DNA of 64,000 nt from Rhizobium aethiopicum (GTDB taxonomy: Bacteria; Pseudomonadota; Alphaproteobacteria; Rhizobiales; Rhizobiaceae), in NCBI RefSeq assembly GCF_014197535.1, contig NZ_JACIFV010000002.1:1-64000 (forward strand), in the 5' to 3' direction. Below, in pieces: positions 26,704 to 36,298 of this stretch. Within the stretch, counting starts at the first letter, position 1; every line of letters starts with the position of its first letter. The position numbers and the translations under genes are program-made. The notes under the pieces were generated by a model, which searched no databases, had not been told where the DNA came from, and was given only the letters and a program-made list of their open reading frames with translations.

Positions 26704-29022
26704 CTAATCCCCGTCTTTGAGAGAGAAGGCGAGTACATAGTCGCTGATGTCAGTCGAATTTGCTGCTCCGCCAACCGAGACCAGAACATATTGTTTGCCT
26801 GTCTTCGGTGAGATGTAGGTCATCGGCGTCGCACTCGAGCCGACCGGCAGAGGATATTTCCAAAGCTCGTTGCCGTTCTCGGCGTCATAGGCGCGGATGT
26901 AATAGTCCTGGAAGCCGGCAAAGAAGACGACGCCGCCGGCAGTCGTAGATGTGCCAGCATAGGTCGGCAGGCCCATCGACATGGGTAAATTCATCTTGAT
27001 CTTGAACGGTCCGAGCTGTTCAGCAGTCCCGGCCGGCACCTGCCATGCGATTTGGCGTGTGTTCAGATCCACGGCTGTCAGCGTGCCCCATGGTGGTTGC
27101 GTGCAGGGAATGCGCAGTCTCGACGTCCATTTCTCGGTCGTCATACCATAAGGTGTGCCGCGCTGTGGGGCGGAGGGGCCGTGCGCGGTCGTGACGAGGG
27201 CGAAATCGACGTAATCGGCCCGCGGAACGAGGGCGAAGATGCTGGGGACTCGAATGTCGTTCATGAAGGCGCGGTTGTTGGGCAGGTCGACCGAGACGCT
27301 TCCCCAGTTGAGACCGCCCAGATTTCCCGGCTGCTGAAGTGCGGGATGCGTGCCGATCGGGGTGAAATCGCCGTCGTAGCGCATCTTGCGAAAGGCGATG
27401 CGGCAGGCCAGCTGATCGAACATAGTCAGGCCCCAGGCCCGCTGCTCCGTGACACGTTCCGCACCGATCGTCGGCATGCCGACGGAATAAGGCTGTGTCG
27501 GTGACAGTTTCTCCTCCGGCGCGCCGCCCGTTTGCGGCACCGGCTTTTCCTGAACTTCGGCGAGGGGAAGGCCGGTCTGGCGATTGAGCAGGAAAAGCTG
27601 CCCACGTTTGGTGGTCTGCAAGATGGCCGGCACGGTGGCGCCATTGCCATCGGGCAGGTCGATCAACAGCGGTTGGGCCGGCAGATCATAGTCCCAGATA
27701 TCGTGATGCACGGTCTGGAACTTCCATCTCTCCCGGCCCGTCGTCACATCGAGCGCCACCAATGTCGCGTTGTACTGATCGGCGAAAGCTTGGCGATTGG
27801 CGCCGTAATAATCCGGCGTGGTATTGCCGAGCGGGGCATAGATGAGGCCGAGCTTGTCGTCGAAGGCGGCTGTCGTCCACATATTGGGCGTGGCGCGCGT
27901 ATAGGTCTCGCCTGCCGGCGGAAGCTTGGTGATCGCAGGATTGCCGAGATCCCAGGCCCATTCGAGCTCGCCGGTGACCACATTGAATGCGCGGATGACG
28001 CCTGACGGCTCGCCGACCTCCTGATTGTCGGTGACCCAGCCTCCGATGACAATCAGGTTGCGGGCAATCAGCGGAGCCGATGTCTGGAAATAGTAGCCGG
28101 TCTTGATTTCACCCATGCCCTGAGAGAGCTGCACGGTGCCGTTGTCGCCGAAGTCCGTGCATGGCGCGCCGGTCCTGCTGTCGATCTCGATGAGGCGGGC
28201 ATCGATCGTCGTCTGTATCAGGCGCTCGCTGCAGAGGCCATCGGGCGATCGTCTCTCCTCCGGCATCCTGTAATAGCCGAGGCCGCGGCAACGCTGCCAA
28301 TAAGGCGCCGACGCCTTCGGATCGAAGGTCCAGCGGGGTTTTCCGGTATCGGCATCAAGGGCTGCGATTACATCCGTCGGTGTGCAGGTGTAGACCGTAT
28401 CGCCGATCTGCAAAGGCGTGTTCTGGTCGACGCCGTCGCCTCTTCCGGTGCGATATGTCCAGGCAAGGTCAAGCTTGGCAATGTTGCCGCGATTGATCTG
28501 GTCGAATGGGGAATAGCGATCTCCTGCCGTGCTGCGGCCGTAGGATGTCCAATCGGAGGGGGAGTTGTCGCCTCTGACCGTCTTGTAGGCAGGAATATCG
28601 CCGGAGGGGCGGATCACCTCATGTGGCGTGAAAGCAAGGGCAAAGCCCGCGGCAAACAGAATGGCGGCAAGCAGGGCGCCGCCGTGGAAGAGCTTTCGGT
28701 CGACGGTCGGCAAGCGCGCTGGTGCAAAGAGCAACGCAAATCCCGCAAGTGCGATGGGGGACATCAAGCGTGCGAAGAGTGCCCAAAAATTGGTGCCCGA
28801 TTCCCATAACGCCCAGGGAAGAGTGAAAACGGCGACAAGCAGGACAATGAATGCGCCGAGAGGCTTCCGGCGCCACAGCAGAACCGCCGCAACGAAGTAG
28901 GCAAGTCCTGTGATTGCGTAATAGGGCGAGCCGCCGAGGCTGAGCAGCAAGGCGCCGCCTCCCATCAGGCCCAATCCGATAAAGGCGAGAACGATACAGA
29001 ACAGAGCGGCCAGTAATTTCAT
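26704..29022 (-). CDS. gcd: membrane-bound PQQ-dependent glucose dehydrogenase
   Basis: The protein has 772 residues. Five N-terminal helices (to about residue 140) anchor it; the rest is an eight-bladed PQQ propeller facing the periplasm. It oxidises glucose to gluconolactone and passes electrons to ubiquinone. Seen: SPSDWTSYGRSTAGDRYSP at the propeller start, repeated LDADTG / LDVTTG blade motifs, HHDIWDYDLPAQP and the end-blade GQDYYIRAYD-like motif (GFQDYYIRAYD). The ATG at 29022 has GAGGAG upstream. No pqq biosynthesis genes are in the window, so the cofactor must come from elsewhere or from outside the cell. Confidence 0.93.
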   Translation of the reverse strand: MKLLAALFCIVLAFIGLGLMGGGALLLSLGGSPYYAITGLAYFVAAVLLWRRKPLGAFIVLLVAVFTLPWALWESGTNFWALFARLMSPIALAGFALLFAPARLPTVDRKLFHGGALLAAILFAAGFALAFTPHEVIRPSGDIPAYKTVRGDNSPSDWTSYGRSTAGDRYSPFDQINRGNIAKLDLAWTYRTGRGDGVDQNTPLQIGDTVYTCTPTDVIAALDADTGKPRWTFDPKASAPYWQRCRGLGYYRMPEERRSPDGLCSERLIQTTIDARLIEIDSRTGAPCTDFGDNGTVQLSQGMGEIKTGYYFQTSAPLIARNLIVIGGWVTDNQEVGEPSGVIRAFNVVTGELEWAWDLGNPAITKLPPAGETYTRATPNMWTTAAFDDKLGLIYAPLGNTTPDYYGANRQAFADQYNATLVALDVTTGRERWKFQTVHHDIWDYDLPAQPLLIDLPDGNGATVPAILQTTKRGQLFLLNRQTGLPLAEVQEKPVPQTGGAPEEKLSPTQPYSVGMPTIGAERVTEQRAWGLTMFDQLACRIAFRKMRYDGDFTPIGTHPALQQPGNLGGLNWGSVSVDLPNNRAFMNDIRVPSIFALVPRADYVDFALVTTAHGPSAPQRGTPYGMTTEKWTSRLRIPCTQPPWGTLTAVDLNTRQIAWQVPAGTAEQLGPFKIKMNLPMSMGLPTYAGTSTTAGGVVFFAGFQDYYIRAYDAENGNELWKYPLPVGSSATPMTYISPKTGKQYVLVSVGGAANSTDISDYVLAFSLKDGD

Positions 29023-29239
29023 CGTCTCCTCATCCAATTCGCTGCGCGATAGCCCGCATTCGTCTCCGACCATCGAACGGCGCCTCCGGCAGCACAGGGC
29101 GTTGGACCGATCGTTAGGTGTTCGTCCCGAAGACAGGCAGTCCCCTCAAAATTTCATGATGTAGCTGTGGTCACTGACACGTGTCCCCGAGCCGGCGAAG
29201 ATGCTTGCGATTGCGTCAAAACTTCTGAAAGGGGCACAG

Positions 29240-30385
29240 ATGGTTCTCGGCGAAAAACTTGATCTGGCGAAGGGGCGGCCGACAGGATTCGATTATATGC
29301 GATTGCTGCTGGCCTTTTCGGTGCTTTGGATCCATACGGCGCGCGTCACCTATGGCGATGATCTGTTTTTGTGGGAGACGGCCCTGCGTCCATTTCTCAA
29401 GTCGGTGCTGCCTATGTTCTTTGCCCTGAGCGGGTTCCTGGTTGCCGGCAGTCTCGCGCGGTCGAAGACGTTGATCTCCTTTCTTGGCAATCGATTTATC
29501 CGGATTTATCCCGCTCTTGCAGTGGAAGTGTTGCTGGCTGCTTTTATACTGGGAGCGATCTATACCGAGTATGACCTCAGTAACTACTTCACCGACCCTC
29601 AATTTTTTACATATCTCCTCAACGTCACCGGGCACATTCACTTCAATCTTCCGGGGGTGTTCCTGAACAATCCCGACGCCGCGATGGTGAACGGGCAGCT
29701 CTGGACCGTGCCCTTCGAACTTGAATGCTACGTCGCGATCGCCGTGCTTTTCCTGCTCGGCGTGGTCAGGCGGCGCGTGCTCGCGCTCGTTGCAACGACA
29801 GTATTGATCGTGGGTTTTGGGCTTGCGAGATATTGGAAGCATGAAAGCAATTGGGCGTCCATGCCAACGACCGCTTCGGGGAATCTGCTGATCGGCGCCT
29901 TCCTCGTGGGCGTGACCATTTATCTCTACAAGGACAAGATTCTGTGGGATGTCCGCATTTTCATCGCCTCCGTTGCCGTCGTATTGTGGGCTTACTGGTT
30001 CACCTCTTTTGGGGACTTCGTTGCCATTCCGGCTATCGGATATGTAACGGTCTTTCTCGGCCTCACTTCGCCCCGCAAGCTCGGAGTGCTTCAGGGGGCC
30101 GACTACTCCTACGGCGTATTCCTCTATGGCTATCCCATCCAGCAGGCCTTCGTCGCGCTCGGGCCCTGGGCGCATAACTGGTGGCTGAATGGGATCGTCT
30201 GCAGCCTCGTTGTCACTTGTTTTGCCGCCTTCTCATGGCGATTCATCGAAAAGCCGGCGTTGGAATTCAGGAAGCAGGTGAACTGGCTCGAGAACCTCTA
30301 CCTGCAGCGCGGCACAAGACGGGAATTGGCCGGCGCGGTTTCGAAACAGGCTTCTCGGCGACCCATCCGGGACTTTGGTCATTGA
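29240..30385 (+). CDS. acyltransferase family 3 membrane protein (polysaccharide O-acylation)
   Basis: The protein has 381 residues and about ten helices. The family start is seen: GFDYMRLLLAFSVLWIHTAR, with the catalytic-type His in the first helix, followed by FFALSGFLVAGS. Such proteins transfer acetyl or succinyl groups to exported sugars. The ATG at 29240 has AAAGGGG upstream; an ATG at 29201 would add 13 residues but has a poorer site. It borders the exopolysaccharide genes and likely modifies their product, which is inference. Confidence 0.88.
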   Translation: MVLGEKLDLAKGRPTGFDYMRLLLAFSVLWIHTARVTYGDDLFLWETALRPFLKSVLPMFFALSGFLVAGSLARSKTLISFLGNRFIRIYPALAVEVLLAAFILGAIYTEYDLSNYFTDPQFFTYLLNVTGHIHFNLPGVFLNNPDAAMVNGQLWTVPFELECYVAIAVLFLLGVVRRRVLALVATTVLIVGFGLARYWKHESNWASMPTTASGNLLIGAFLVGVTIYLYKDKILWDVRIFIASVAVVLWAYWFTSFGDFVAIPAIGYVTVFLGLTSPRKLGVLQGADYSYGVFLYGYPIQQAFVALGPWAHNWWLNGIVCSLVVTCFAAFSWRFIEKPALEFRKQVNWLENLYLQRGTRRELAGAVSKQASRRPIRDFGH

Positions 30386-30467
30386 GCGAAGATGCCCGGC
30401 TCAGCAAAGAGATCACCGGGGTTTGCGGTCGCTGCGCCAAACCCGCTGCACATATTGCTAGAGCTGT

Positions 30468-31490
30468 CTAGATTCCGTCCCCGGAGATATTTTTCCACTT
30501 TTTCCAGCCTTCGCCCTGAATGAGCCCGTGATCGGACAAGTCCTTCCAGCTCGTGTAAGTGCCCGTATCGTCATGGACGAAGTCGCCCATGTCCTTGTCG
30601 GAGGAGTAAACGGTGTATTCTTCCGTGTGCTGAGAACGGTGGGCGGCATCGGCAACCTTGTGTACGAAGGTCGATAGGAATTTGAAATGGAGAAGGGCGC
30701 CGGATACGCCGAGCGCGCCGCGCATGTCGCCGAGATTCAGGGAAAGCGGCCAGACCTGGTGCGACGATTTGAGAAACAGCCGTTCACCTGTCACATAGAC
30801 GAGAGGGATCTTGTTGAGTGCCGGCCCGTCCCAGAGCCGATCACGAAAATAGATGCGTCCTCGAACGCCGCCTTTGATCCATATCGTCGCGTTGCGTTCG
30901 TCGAAATGAGCGACATAGCCGGATCGGTCGAAAAGATTGCAGACCTCGAGAGGATTGCGGCCGGGTTCACAGATGTTTTCGAGAACGGGACGCGGGCTGT
31001 ACATGTCGATCATGACCGAGCGGAGGGAATGACCGCCGGTGGATTCGATATAGGCGGTCAGCTGATCGATCGGGCAGGTGTCGCAATGGGGATAGACCAA
31101 GAACTCGTCTGCATCGACATAAAGGACCCATTTCTCCCGGCAGTACCGGTTGATGACCTCGTTGATCCAGTCGTTTCCGAACCTCGCCGCCTTGTAGGAG
31201 CCATAAGCCGATAGGAGCGAGACATCGTCGAAGCCGGATAGCAATTCGGCCGTTCCGTCCGTCGAGCCGTTGTCGATGCAGATAAAATGTTCGAAGCCGA
31301 GATCACGATAATATTGCAGGAAGAATGCCAGCCGGTGGCCTTCGTCACGGATGACGCAGATGACGACGTGGCGGGCCTGCCTGAGCCCGCTGCGCAGCAG
31401 GTCGTAACGAAGCTGCCGAGCCTTGAGCGACCGGCGCAGGCGGGCTTTTGCGTAATGCGAAATACTGGCGACGGAAGCGCGATAACTCAT
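30468..31490 (-). CDS. glycosyltransferase, family-2-like (Glyco_tranf_2_4 type)
   Basis: The protein has 340 residues. A GT-A fold is suggested by HVVICVIRDEGHRLAFFLQY, the nucleotide-sugar loop DNGSTDGT (73-80) and the metal-binding DADEF (126-130). It has no membrane helix, so it should act on the cytoplasmic face. It is coupled by an ATGA overlap to a small upstream frame that is itself coupled to the GT8 gene. The acceptor is unknown. Confidence 0.87.
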   Translation of the reverse strand: MSYRASVASISHYAKARLRRSLKARQLRYDLLRSGLRQARHVVICVIRDEGHRLAFFLQYYRDLGFEHFICIDNGSTDGTAELLSGFDDVSLLSAYGSYKAARFGNDWINEVINRYCREKWVLYVDADEFLVYPHCDTCPIDQLTAYIESTGGHSLRSVMIDMYSPRPVLENICEPGRNPLEVCNLFDRSGYVAHFDERNATIWIKGGVRGRIYFRDRLWDGPALNKIPLVYVTGERLFLKSSHQVWPLSLNLGDMRGALGVSGALLHFKFLSTFVHKVADAAHRSQHTEEYTVYSSDKDMGDFVHDDTGTYTSWKDLSDHGLIQGEGWKKWKNISGDGI

Positions 31491-31684
31491 ATTTCATCCT
31501 GAACATTATCCATTCCTGGAATGGATAGGCTTGCTGCGTAAAGCCCGACGGACGGAGCGCAGAGCAATTTCCGCTGGCGGTCACGGGCTGCGCGAAAGAG
31601 GACGATATAGTCTTTCGGGCTGATCAGGCTGAGTTCCATAGCGCTGATCTTCATTCTCGGGTGGGAACAATATGCGGCCATCAT
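31487..31684 (-). CDS. possible small coupled ORF between two glycosyltransferases (65 aa)
   Basis: This frame begins in the stop of the GT8 gene (ATGA) and ends in the start of the next glycosyltransferase (ATGA), filling the gap exactly. That double coupling is the only support. The protein has no recognised domain, and its composition (several Ser, Arg, Cys) is not strongly protein-like. It may be a real small protein or simply a translated spacer that carries ribosomes to the next gene; the downstream gene has its own AGGATGA site. Confidence 0.35.
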   Translation of the reverse strand: MMAAYCSHPRMKISAMELSLISPKDYIVLFRAARDRQRKLLCAPSVGLYAASLSIPGMDNVQDEI

Positions 31685-32592
31685 ACGGCGTAATCGCCAA
31701 CCAGCAGGCTCTGGACCCGCGGGTGGGGGCCGTTCCTCTCGATCGCGTGTTCGATACGTGCCCGCATCGACCGATATTTATAGAGTATCTTCCGATCGAG
31801 GCCTATTCCGCGATAGAGCGCGTTGTAAATCGGATGGGCTTTGCGCAGATCGACATAGACTTGGCTTTCCCGATCAGTCCATGGAAAAAAGGTTCCATGC
31901 CATGGCTTCGGATGCGCCATATAGTGGACGATCGCCAGTGACGACATGTTCACCAGATGCAGAAACTGCTTGGGAAAGTTCCAGCGGTTGGACACAAGAA
32001 TGAGCGACGAACCGCAGACATAATTCAATGCACCCTGGTCGTGTTTGCCCTCGCAAGCCTCCGGATTTTTGACAAAAAGCGCAAGCGCCTCCTGTCCGAT
32101 CCAGCCGTTGCGATTGAATTTCAGGACCCCCGCATTGAAGTAGTGGTTATCCTTTCCAGTGTTGAGGAAGTCCTGAATTGCCGTGTAATCGCGGGCCGCG
32201 AAAAACCGGCCCTCGGGCACGGTGGCGTTTTCGAGTTTGCCGAGATCGCTGACGATCTGGGTATCGCCATCGAGATAGATGATCTGGCTGTAATGCGCGG
32301 GCAGGATCTCGCAAAGGACCAGTTTGGCCATCGTGCTGACGCTGATGCGCCCCTGAAAATGCGAACTGTCGAGCTTGCCGAGCGAGTCCTGCAGTGCGTC
32401 GGTCGCATCTGCCAATTCGACCCCGCTCGCGGCGAGCAGGGCTTTCAACTCGCTGAAATTATCCAGACGTTCAGACATAAGTACGCAAACGTCGGTTGCG
32501 GAGCTTGCGAATTTGCGAGCCTGGAGCGCGGAAAGAATAGTTGGAAATGAATATTCGACATCCGTGACGTAGACAACGCACTGATTGTTCAT
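31681..32592 (-). CDS. glycosyltransferase family 8
   Basis: The protein has 303 residues. GT8 marks: an N-terminal VVYVTDVEY strand, the metal-binding Asp108-Gly-Asp110 in YLDGDTQ, NHYFNAGVLKFNRNGW, QGALN and a late HY-x-HPKPW motif. The family are retaining enzymes that add galactose or glucose from UDP-sugars. It heads the three-frame set 30468-32592 on the minus strand. Confidence 0.9.
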   Translation of the reverse strand: MNNQCVVYVTDVEYSFPTILSALQARKFASSATDVCVLMSERLDNFSELKALLAASGVELADATDALQDSLGKLDSSHFQGRISVSTMAKLVLCEILPAHYSQIIYLDGDTQIVSDLGKLENATVPEGRFFAARDYTAIQDFLNTGKDNHYFNAGVLKFNRNGWIGQEALALFVKNPEACEGKHDQGALNYVCGSSLILVSNRWNFPKQFLHLVNMSSLAIVHYMAHPKPWHGTFFPWTDRESQVYVDLRKAHPIYNALYRGIGLDRKILYKYRSMRARIEHAIERNGPHPRVQSLLVGDYAV

Positions 32593-32900
32593 GTCATCAT
32601 CCTTCCGGTTGTCTTCAATGCGAGTGAATGGCTGCTCTCTTCAGGGGTGAGGGAACAGTTGTTGATCGATCCGGCAGGCCTGTCGTATGACAGTCCGGTT
32701 CGGTATATATTGCGGATCGCCGGACCGCTCGTTTGTTGAAACGGCATCCGGCCGCCGACGGTTTTTGTGTGTTCCATTGTTGAGACGCTCATCATGAAGA
32801 ATGCCGTGCCTGTCACAGGGCTGTGTTTCGACATCTTGAACTGCGGCAGGACGACTGATGCCGGGACTCTGATCGAAATGCAGAGGGAGGGAAGATCGTC
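32593..32900. other. divergent promoter region, no gene
   Basis: About 308 bp between the GT8 gene (minus) and the small membrane protein gene (plus). Open frames here are shadows without ribosome sites. No clear operator was recognised. Confidence 0.5.
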
Positions 32901-33200
32901 ATGCTGATCACCACCTTGGTGGCGGCCGTGATTTCGATAGCTGCCGGCGCTTCGATCCGCGCCTGGGCCTTCGCGATTTTCGCAATCCTTGTGGCAATCG
33001 GCTTCGGCAGCGTGGCTTTCGCCGACGGGTCCTCGCTGATTGGGGCGATCGTTTCCGGTATCGCTTTCCTCGTGCTCATGGAAATCGGCTACCTGGCAGG
33101 CGTCTTCCTGTCGGGTTTCGCGCGGCGCAGCGCCAGGCTGCGACAAAACAATTCCGCCGCTGATAGCGTCGCAGCCACCAGCGAGCGCCAGCAGAGCTGA
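32901..33200 (+). CDS. small membrane protein, possibly ExoX/PsiA-like EPS repressor
   Basis: The protein has 99 residues with two to three helices in the first 75, then a hydrophilic, Ser/Arg/Ala-rich tail. A strong ribosome site (GGGAGG) precedes the ATG. The second hairpin, LVLMEIGYLAGVFL, recalls the QLGYFAAVLF end of rhizobial ExoX-type exopolysaccharide repressors, which act after transcription on the priming sugar transferase. The similarity is short and from memory, so the role is tentative. It is the only plus-strand gene inside the left half of the exopolysaccharide locus. Confidence 0.65.
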   Translation: MLITTLVAAVISIAAGASIRAWAFAIFAILVAIGFGSVAFADGSSLIGAIVSGIAFLVLMEIGYLAGVFLSGFARRSARLRQNNSAADSVAATSERQQS

Positions 33201-33388
33201 GGCCGAAACAGAATCGGCAGCCCGTGCTTCCCGGGAGGGGGGTGCGGAACCGCATCCCTCCGAGCCGTTAACACCAGCATTTCCTGACATATGCGGCGCG
33301 GGTGATTGGCTGCGAATCCGCCCGGGCAGGCGCATGGCCGCAACGGCGTGCCGTCCTCGACCCTGAACGAAATTTGCGGCTGACGTCA

Positions 33389-34855
33389 TCACGTTGCAAA
33401 CACCGGCGCTCTCCTGAGAGATGCCGATGCCTCCGGCAGATGCCGATTTGCGAGAGGTCGGGCCACCCGATGCCGCGACACATAGGGGGTGGCCAGGCAA
33501 CCGGCAGCCAAACCCGCCGTGGTGCTGAACAGCAGGCCGAGATCGGTGCCGCTTCCTGAAATCGCCGCAGAGGCGATCTGCGAGATCGACGCCAGAATGG
33601 CGGCGTTTCCGATGGCATGCGTCTCCCGATCGCCGGAGACGTGCCGGCCGGAGGCTCTGACAAGGCTGTACAGGAACGCGACGAAGAGAAGCGTGCCGGT
33701 CAATCCGACGTTGGACAACAATGCGGCGATGAAACTCGACGCTCGAACCGTTCCGAGGCCGGCGCCGAAGGTTGCGGTATCGACGAATGCGATCAATGCC
33801 AGCGTGTTCCAGGCGGTGCGCTCTTCGCCGGATTGTGATTGGAGTTTGTCCGACACGGTGGTGTTGACGAGGCTGGTGATGGAATTCCACGCATCAGGGA
33901 CAAGGCTGAGAGCGACGATGGCGCAAGGGATCAGGAAGAGAGTTATCGCCAGGAAAGTCACGTGCGAGGTCTTGGCCGATCCTGCGATCATACGTTTGCA
34001 GCAGAACAGCACGAGCATGCAGACAACGAAAAGCCCGGCGATATAAGCGGTTGTCGATGTGCAGAGCAGGATCGTCGGGCCGATGAGAAGCGTTGCCATA
34101 CCGGCCATACGGCTTCGAACACGCTCCAGCCAGAGCAGAAGCGTGAACGAAAAATAAGCCAGTGCGACCGTCCCGTATATGCTTGCTTCGGGAAAGGTGC
34201 CGACGATGCGTTTGAAGCCGCTGATCGTCTCGGCCGTATGCATGGTATAATTCGCGTTTCTGATGACATCGAGCAGGTAGGACTGGCCGGTCAGGAACGT
34301 TCCGATATCAAGCAAGGCCAGCGCAAAACACGCGATTGATGCGACGATCAACTGATGTGCGATGAAACGCTGATATCCGAGCCTTGCAAGTCCCGAGACC
34401 ACGGCAAAGCAGGCGAGGTCGCCAAGCAGATAGACAGATTGGCTAAGATTGGATGAGCCTGGCGCCAGGGGCGCGGCGACAGTCGACATCATGCCCGTCG
34501 CATCCCTCGCAGAGGAGTAGACGAGGGTCGCGCCTGCAAAAATGCGCGGCAGGAAAAATGACGACACGACGGAAAACAGGATATAGGCGGCAAACCAGAA
34601 GCCGGGACCCGGATAAGCGATGCTCGCCAGCGCCGCTTGCGTCTGGACTGGACGCAACAAGGTGGCGGCGACGATAAACAAGAGCAGAAGATGGCTTGGC
34701 TGAATACTGCTGCCGCCGAGCGCAGGCAATTGCAGAGCCGCCGCGGCTCCCAGCAGCGTCAACAGGCAGAGGGTCGTCACCGCAAGACGAGCGCCGTTGA
34801 CCATGGCGAGCAGGCCAAGCAGGAGAACGATGAAACCGAGCGGCTCTATCGACAT
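33389..34855 (-). CDS. polysaccharide polymerase (Wzy/ExoQ-like)
   Basis: The protein has 488 residues and about 12 helices, with a large periplasmic loop near the middle (about 180-215). No short catalytic motif is visible, as usual for Wzy. The O-antigen-polymerase type is inferred from the topology and from its place beside Wza-, Wzc- and Wzx-like genes. It would join repeat units on the periplasmic side. It starts 59 bp after the outer-membrane export gene. Confidence 0.8.
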   Translation of the reverse strand: MSIEPLGFIVLLLGLLAMVNGARLAVTTLCLLTLLGAAAALQLPALGGSSIQPSHLLLLFIVAATLLRPVQTQAALASIAYPGPGFWFAAYILFSVVSSFFLPRIFAGATLVYSSARDATGMMSTVAAPLAPGSSNLSQSVYLLGDLACFAVVSGLARLGYQRFIAHQLIVASIACFALALLDIGTFLTGQSYLLDVIRNANYTMHTAETISGFKRIVGTFPEASIYGTVALAYFSFTLLLWLERVRSRMAGMATLLIGPTILLCTSTTAYIAGLFVVCMLVLFCCKRMIAGSAKTSHVTFLAITLFLIPCAIVALSLVPDAWNSITSLVNTTVSDKLQSQSGEERTAWNTLALIAFVDTATFGAGLGTVRASSFIAALLSNVGLTGTLLFVAFLYSLVRASGRHVSGDRETHAIGNAAILASISQIASAAISGSGTDLGLLFSTTAGLAAGCLATPYVSRHRVARPLANRHLPEASASLRRAPVFAT

Positions 34856-34914
34856 GCATCTAATCCTGGGCGAGGCGAAAGCCGCCAGCTGTCTTCGCTG
34901 ATCATCATCGCCTC

Positions 34915-36294
34915 CTAATTCGATCCCGTCTGGGACATCCAGCCGCGGCCGGCTCGATTATCCCCGGCCACATCAGACGAGGGGAGTGTCGAGCTCTGCG
35001 TCTGGGGTGCGGGCTGCAGCGGCGACGCCGGCGCCTGAAGGTTGGTGTCCAAACCGACCTCGACGAGATCGTGCGGCAGCAATGCGGTTTGCTCGTCGGC
35101 CACGATGTTGCTGGAGGTTCCGTCGTTATTGCGGCGCACGATCCTGTAGTTCTTCTGCGTTCTGCCAATTCCCGGCGCGTCCGTGTTCATCTGAGCAAGC
35201 TGAGCGTCGTAGCCGGCCTGTTCGCCCAGAAGCTGGGCCACCTGTATATCGATGGCTGCCCTGCCGATCGCCAGATTGACCTGGTTGAGCAGTTCCTGAT
35301 TTTCGCTATTCTGCCTGTTGACGATATTGATCTTGGAACGGTCGGCCTCACTGAGGCCTTGGCGAGCCGTGGTCAGGGCAACTTCGAGATCGATCAGGGT
35401 ACCTTGCGCATCGGCAACCCAGCGGTCGACAGAAACCTGGCGGGAATTGCTGACCAACCCCTTGCTCACCAGACTGTTGACGTTGTCCAGTTCCTTCTGG
35501 GCAAGGTCAATCTGCCGCTTTTGCGAGCTGATCTTGGCCTCGAGCGACTCGACCTGCTGGCCATAGAGGCGGGCGAGGTCATTCGCCGCTTCGATCTGAC
35601 TGTCGATATCGACACGGCGCAGCCGCATCAGGTTCAATTCCTGCGCCTTCAGCTTGTCCATATCAGGCGTTTCCACGAGTTCGGCAGGAACCTCAAAACT
35701 CTGCTCGCCCGCGATTTCCGCCCGCAGCCGCGCCTGGCGCATCAAGAGGTCACGCCGGTTGAGGACGGCGGTTCGATAGGCCCCGGCTGCCTGAATCCGG
35801 TCGCGCTCGAAGTAAGTATTGTCCTCGCGTTCCCGCAGAAAGCCGCCAGCGATGCTGACGGCCTTCATGACCGTCATCCGCGGTTCAAAAGGGTAGCGTC
35901 CCGGAGTTTGAACGGTGCCGGTCACAAAAATCGGCGCATGCTCGGCAACCTCCAGGGCGATGTATGGCTTGCCAGGAAGTTCCGCCTTTTCGGCGAGCGC
36001 GCTGGCGATAGCATCGGCGAGTTCTTCGGATGTTTTTCCAGACGCCTGTACATGGCCGGCGATCGGTATCGACAGGTCGCCGGTATCGTCGATGGTGTAG
36101 ACGCCATCGACAGCTTCCCAGCTGGCATAGCGGGAATCCGCTGAGCGCCATTCGACGACACGAAGTCTGACCTTGTCTTCCGCCACGAGGGTGAATGTTT
36201 GTGCATGGGCGACGCTCCAGCCGGTCAGGCAGCAGAAAACCAGCAAGGCGAGGGCCGCGGAGATAACGCGATCGAGCAAGAATGTGGACTGCAT
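34915..36294 (-). CDS. polysaccharide export protein (Wza/ExoF-like) with coiled coil
   Basis: The protein has 459 residues. Signal peptide (1-31, ending SVAHAQ), then a poly-export domain (about 32-115; VYTIDDTGDLSIPIAGHVQ) and a SLBB-like part (VTGTVQTPGRYPFEP). A long helical region (about 190-345) follows, rich in Gln/Leu/Lys, likely a periplasmic coiled coil. This is the ExoF layout of rhizobia rather than short Wza. No lipobox Cys is seen. The ATG at 36294 is taken because GGAG lies about 9 bases before it, and it follows the glycosyltransferase stop by 4 bp. Confidence 0.88.
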   Translation of the reverse strand: MQSTFLLDRVISAALALLVFCCLTGWSVAHAQTFTLVAEDKVRLRVVEWRSADSRYASWEAVDGVYTIDDTGDLSIPIAGHVQASGKTSEELADAIASALAEKAELPGKPYIALEVAEHAPIFVTGTVQTPGRYPFEPRMTVMKAVSIAGGFLREREDNTYFERDRIQAAGAYRTAVLNRRDLLMRQARLRAEIAGEQSFEVPAELVETPDMDKLKAQELNLMRLRRVDIDSQIEAANDLARLYGQQVESLEAKISSQKRQIDLAQKELDNVNSLVSKGLVSNSRQVSVDRWVADAQGTLIDLEVALTTARQGLSEADRSKINIVNRQNSENQELLNQVNLAIGRAAIDIQVAQLLGEQAGYDAQLAQMNTDAPGIGRTQKNYRIVRRNNDGTSSNIVADEQTALLPHDLVEVGLDTNLQAPASPLQPAPQTQSSTLPSSDVAGDNRAGRGWMSQTGSN

Positions 36295-36298
36295 TGAT

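Noticed and set aside
32589..33890. 433-codon frame on the minus strand
   Set aside because: It runs through an intergenic region, antisense to the small membrane protein gene and out of frame with the polymerase gene; no protein features.
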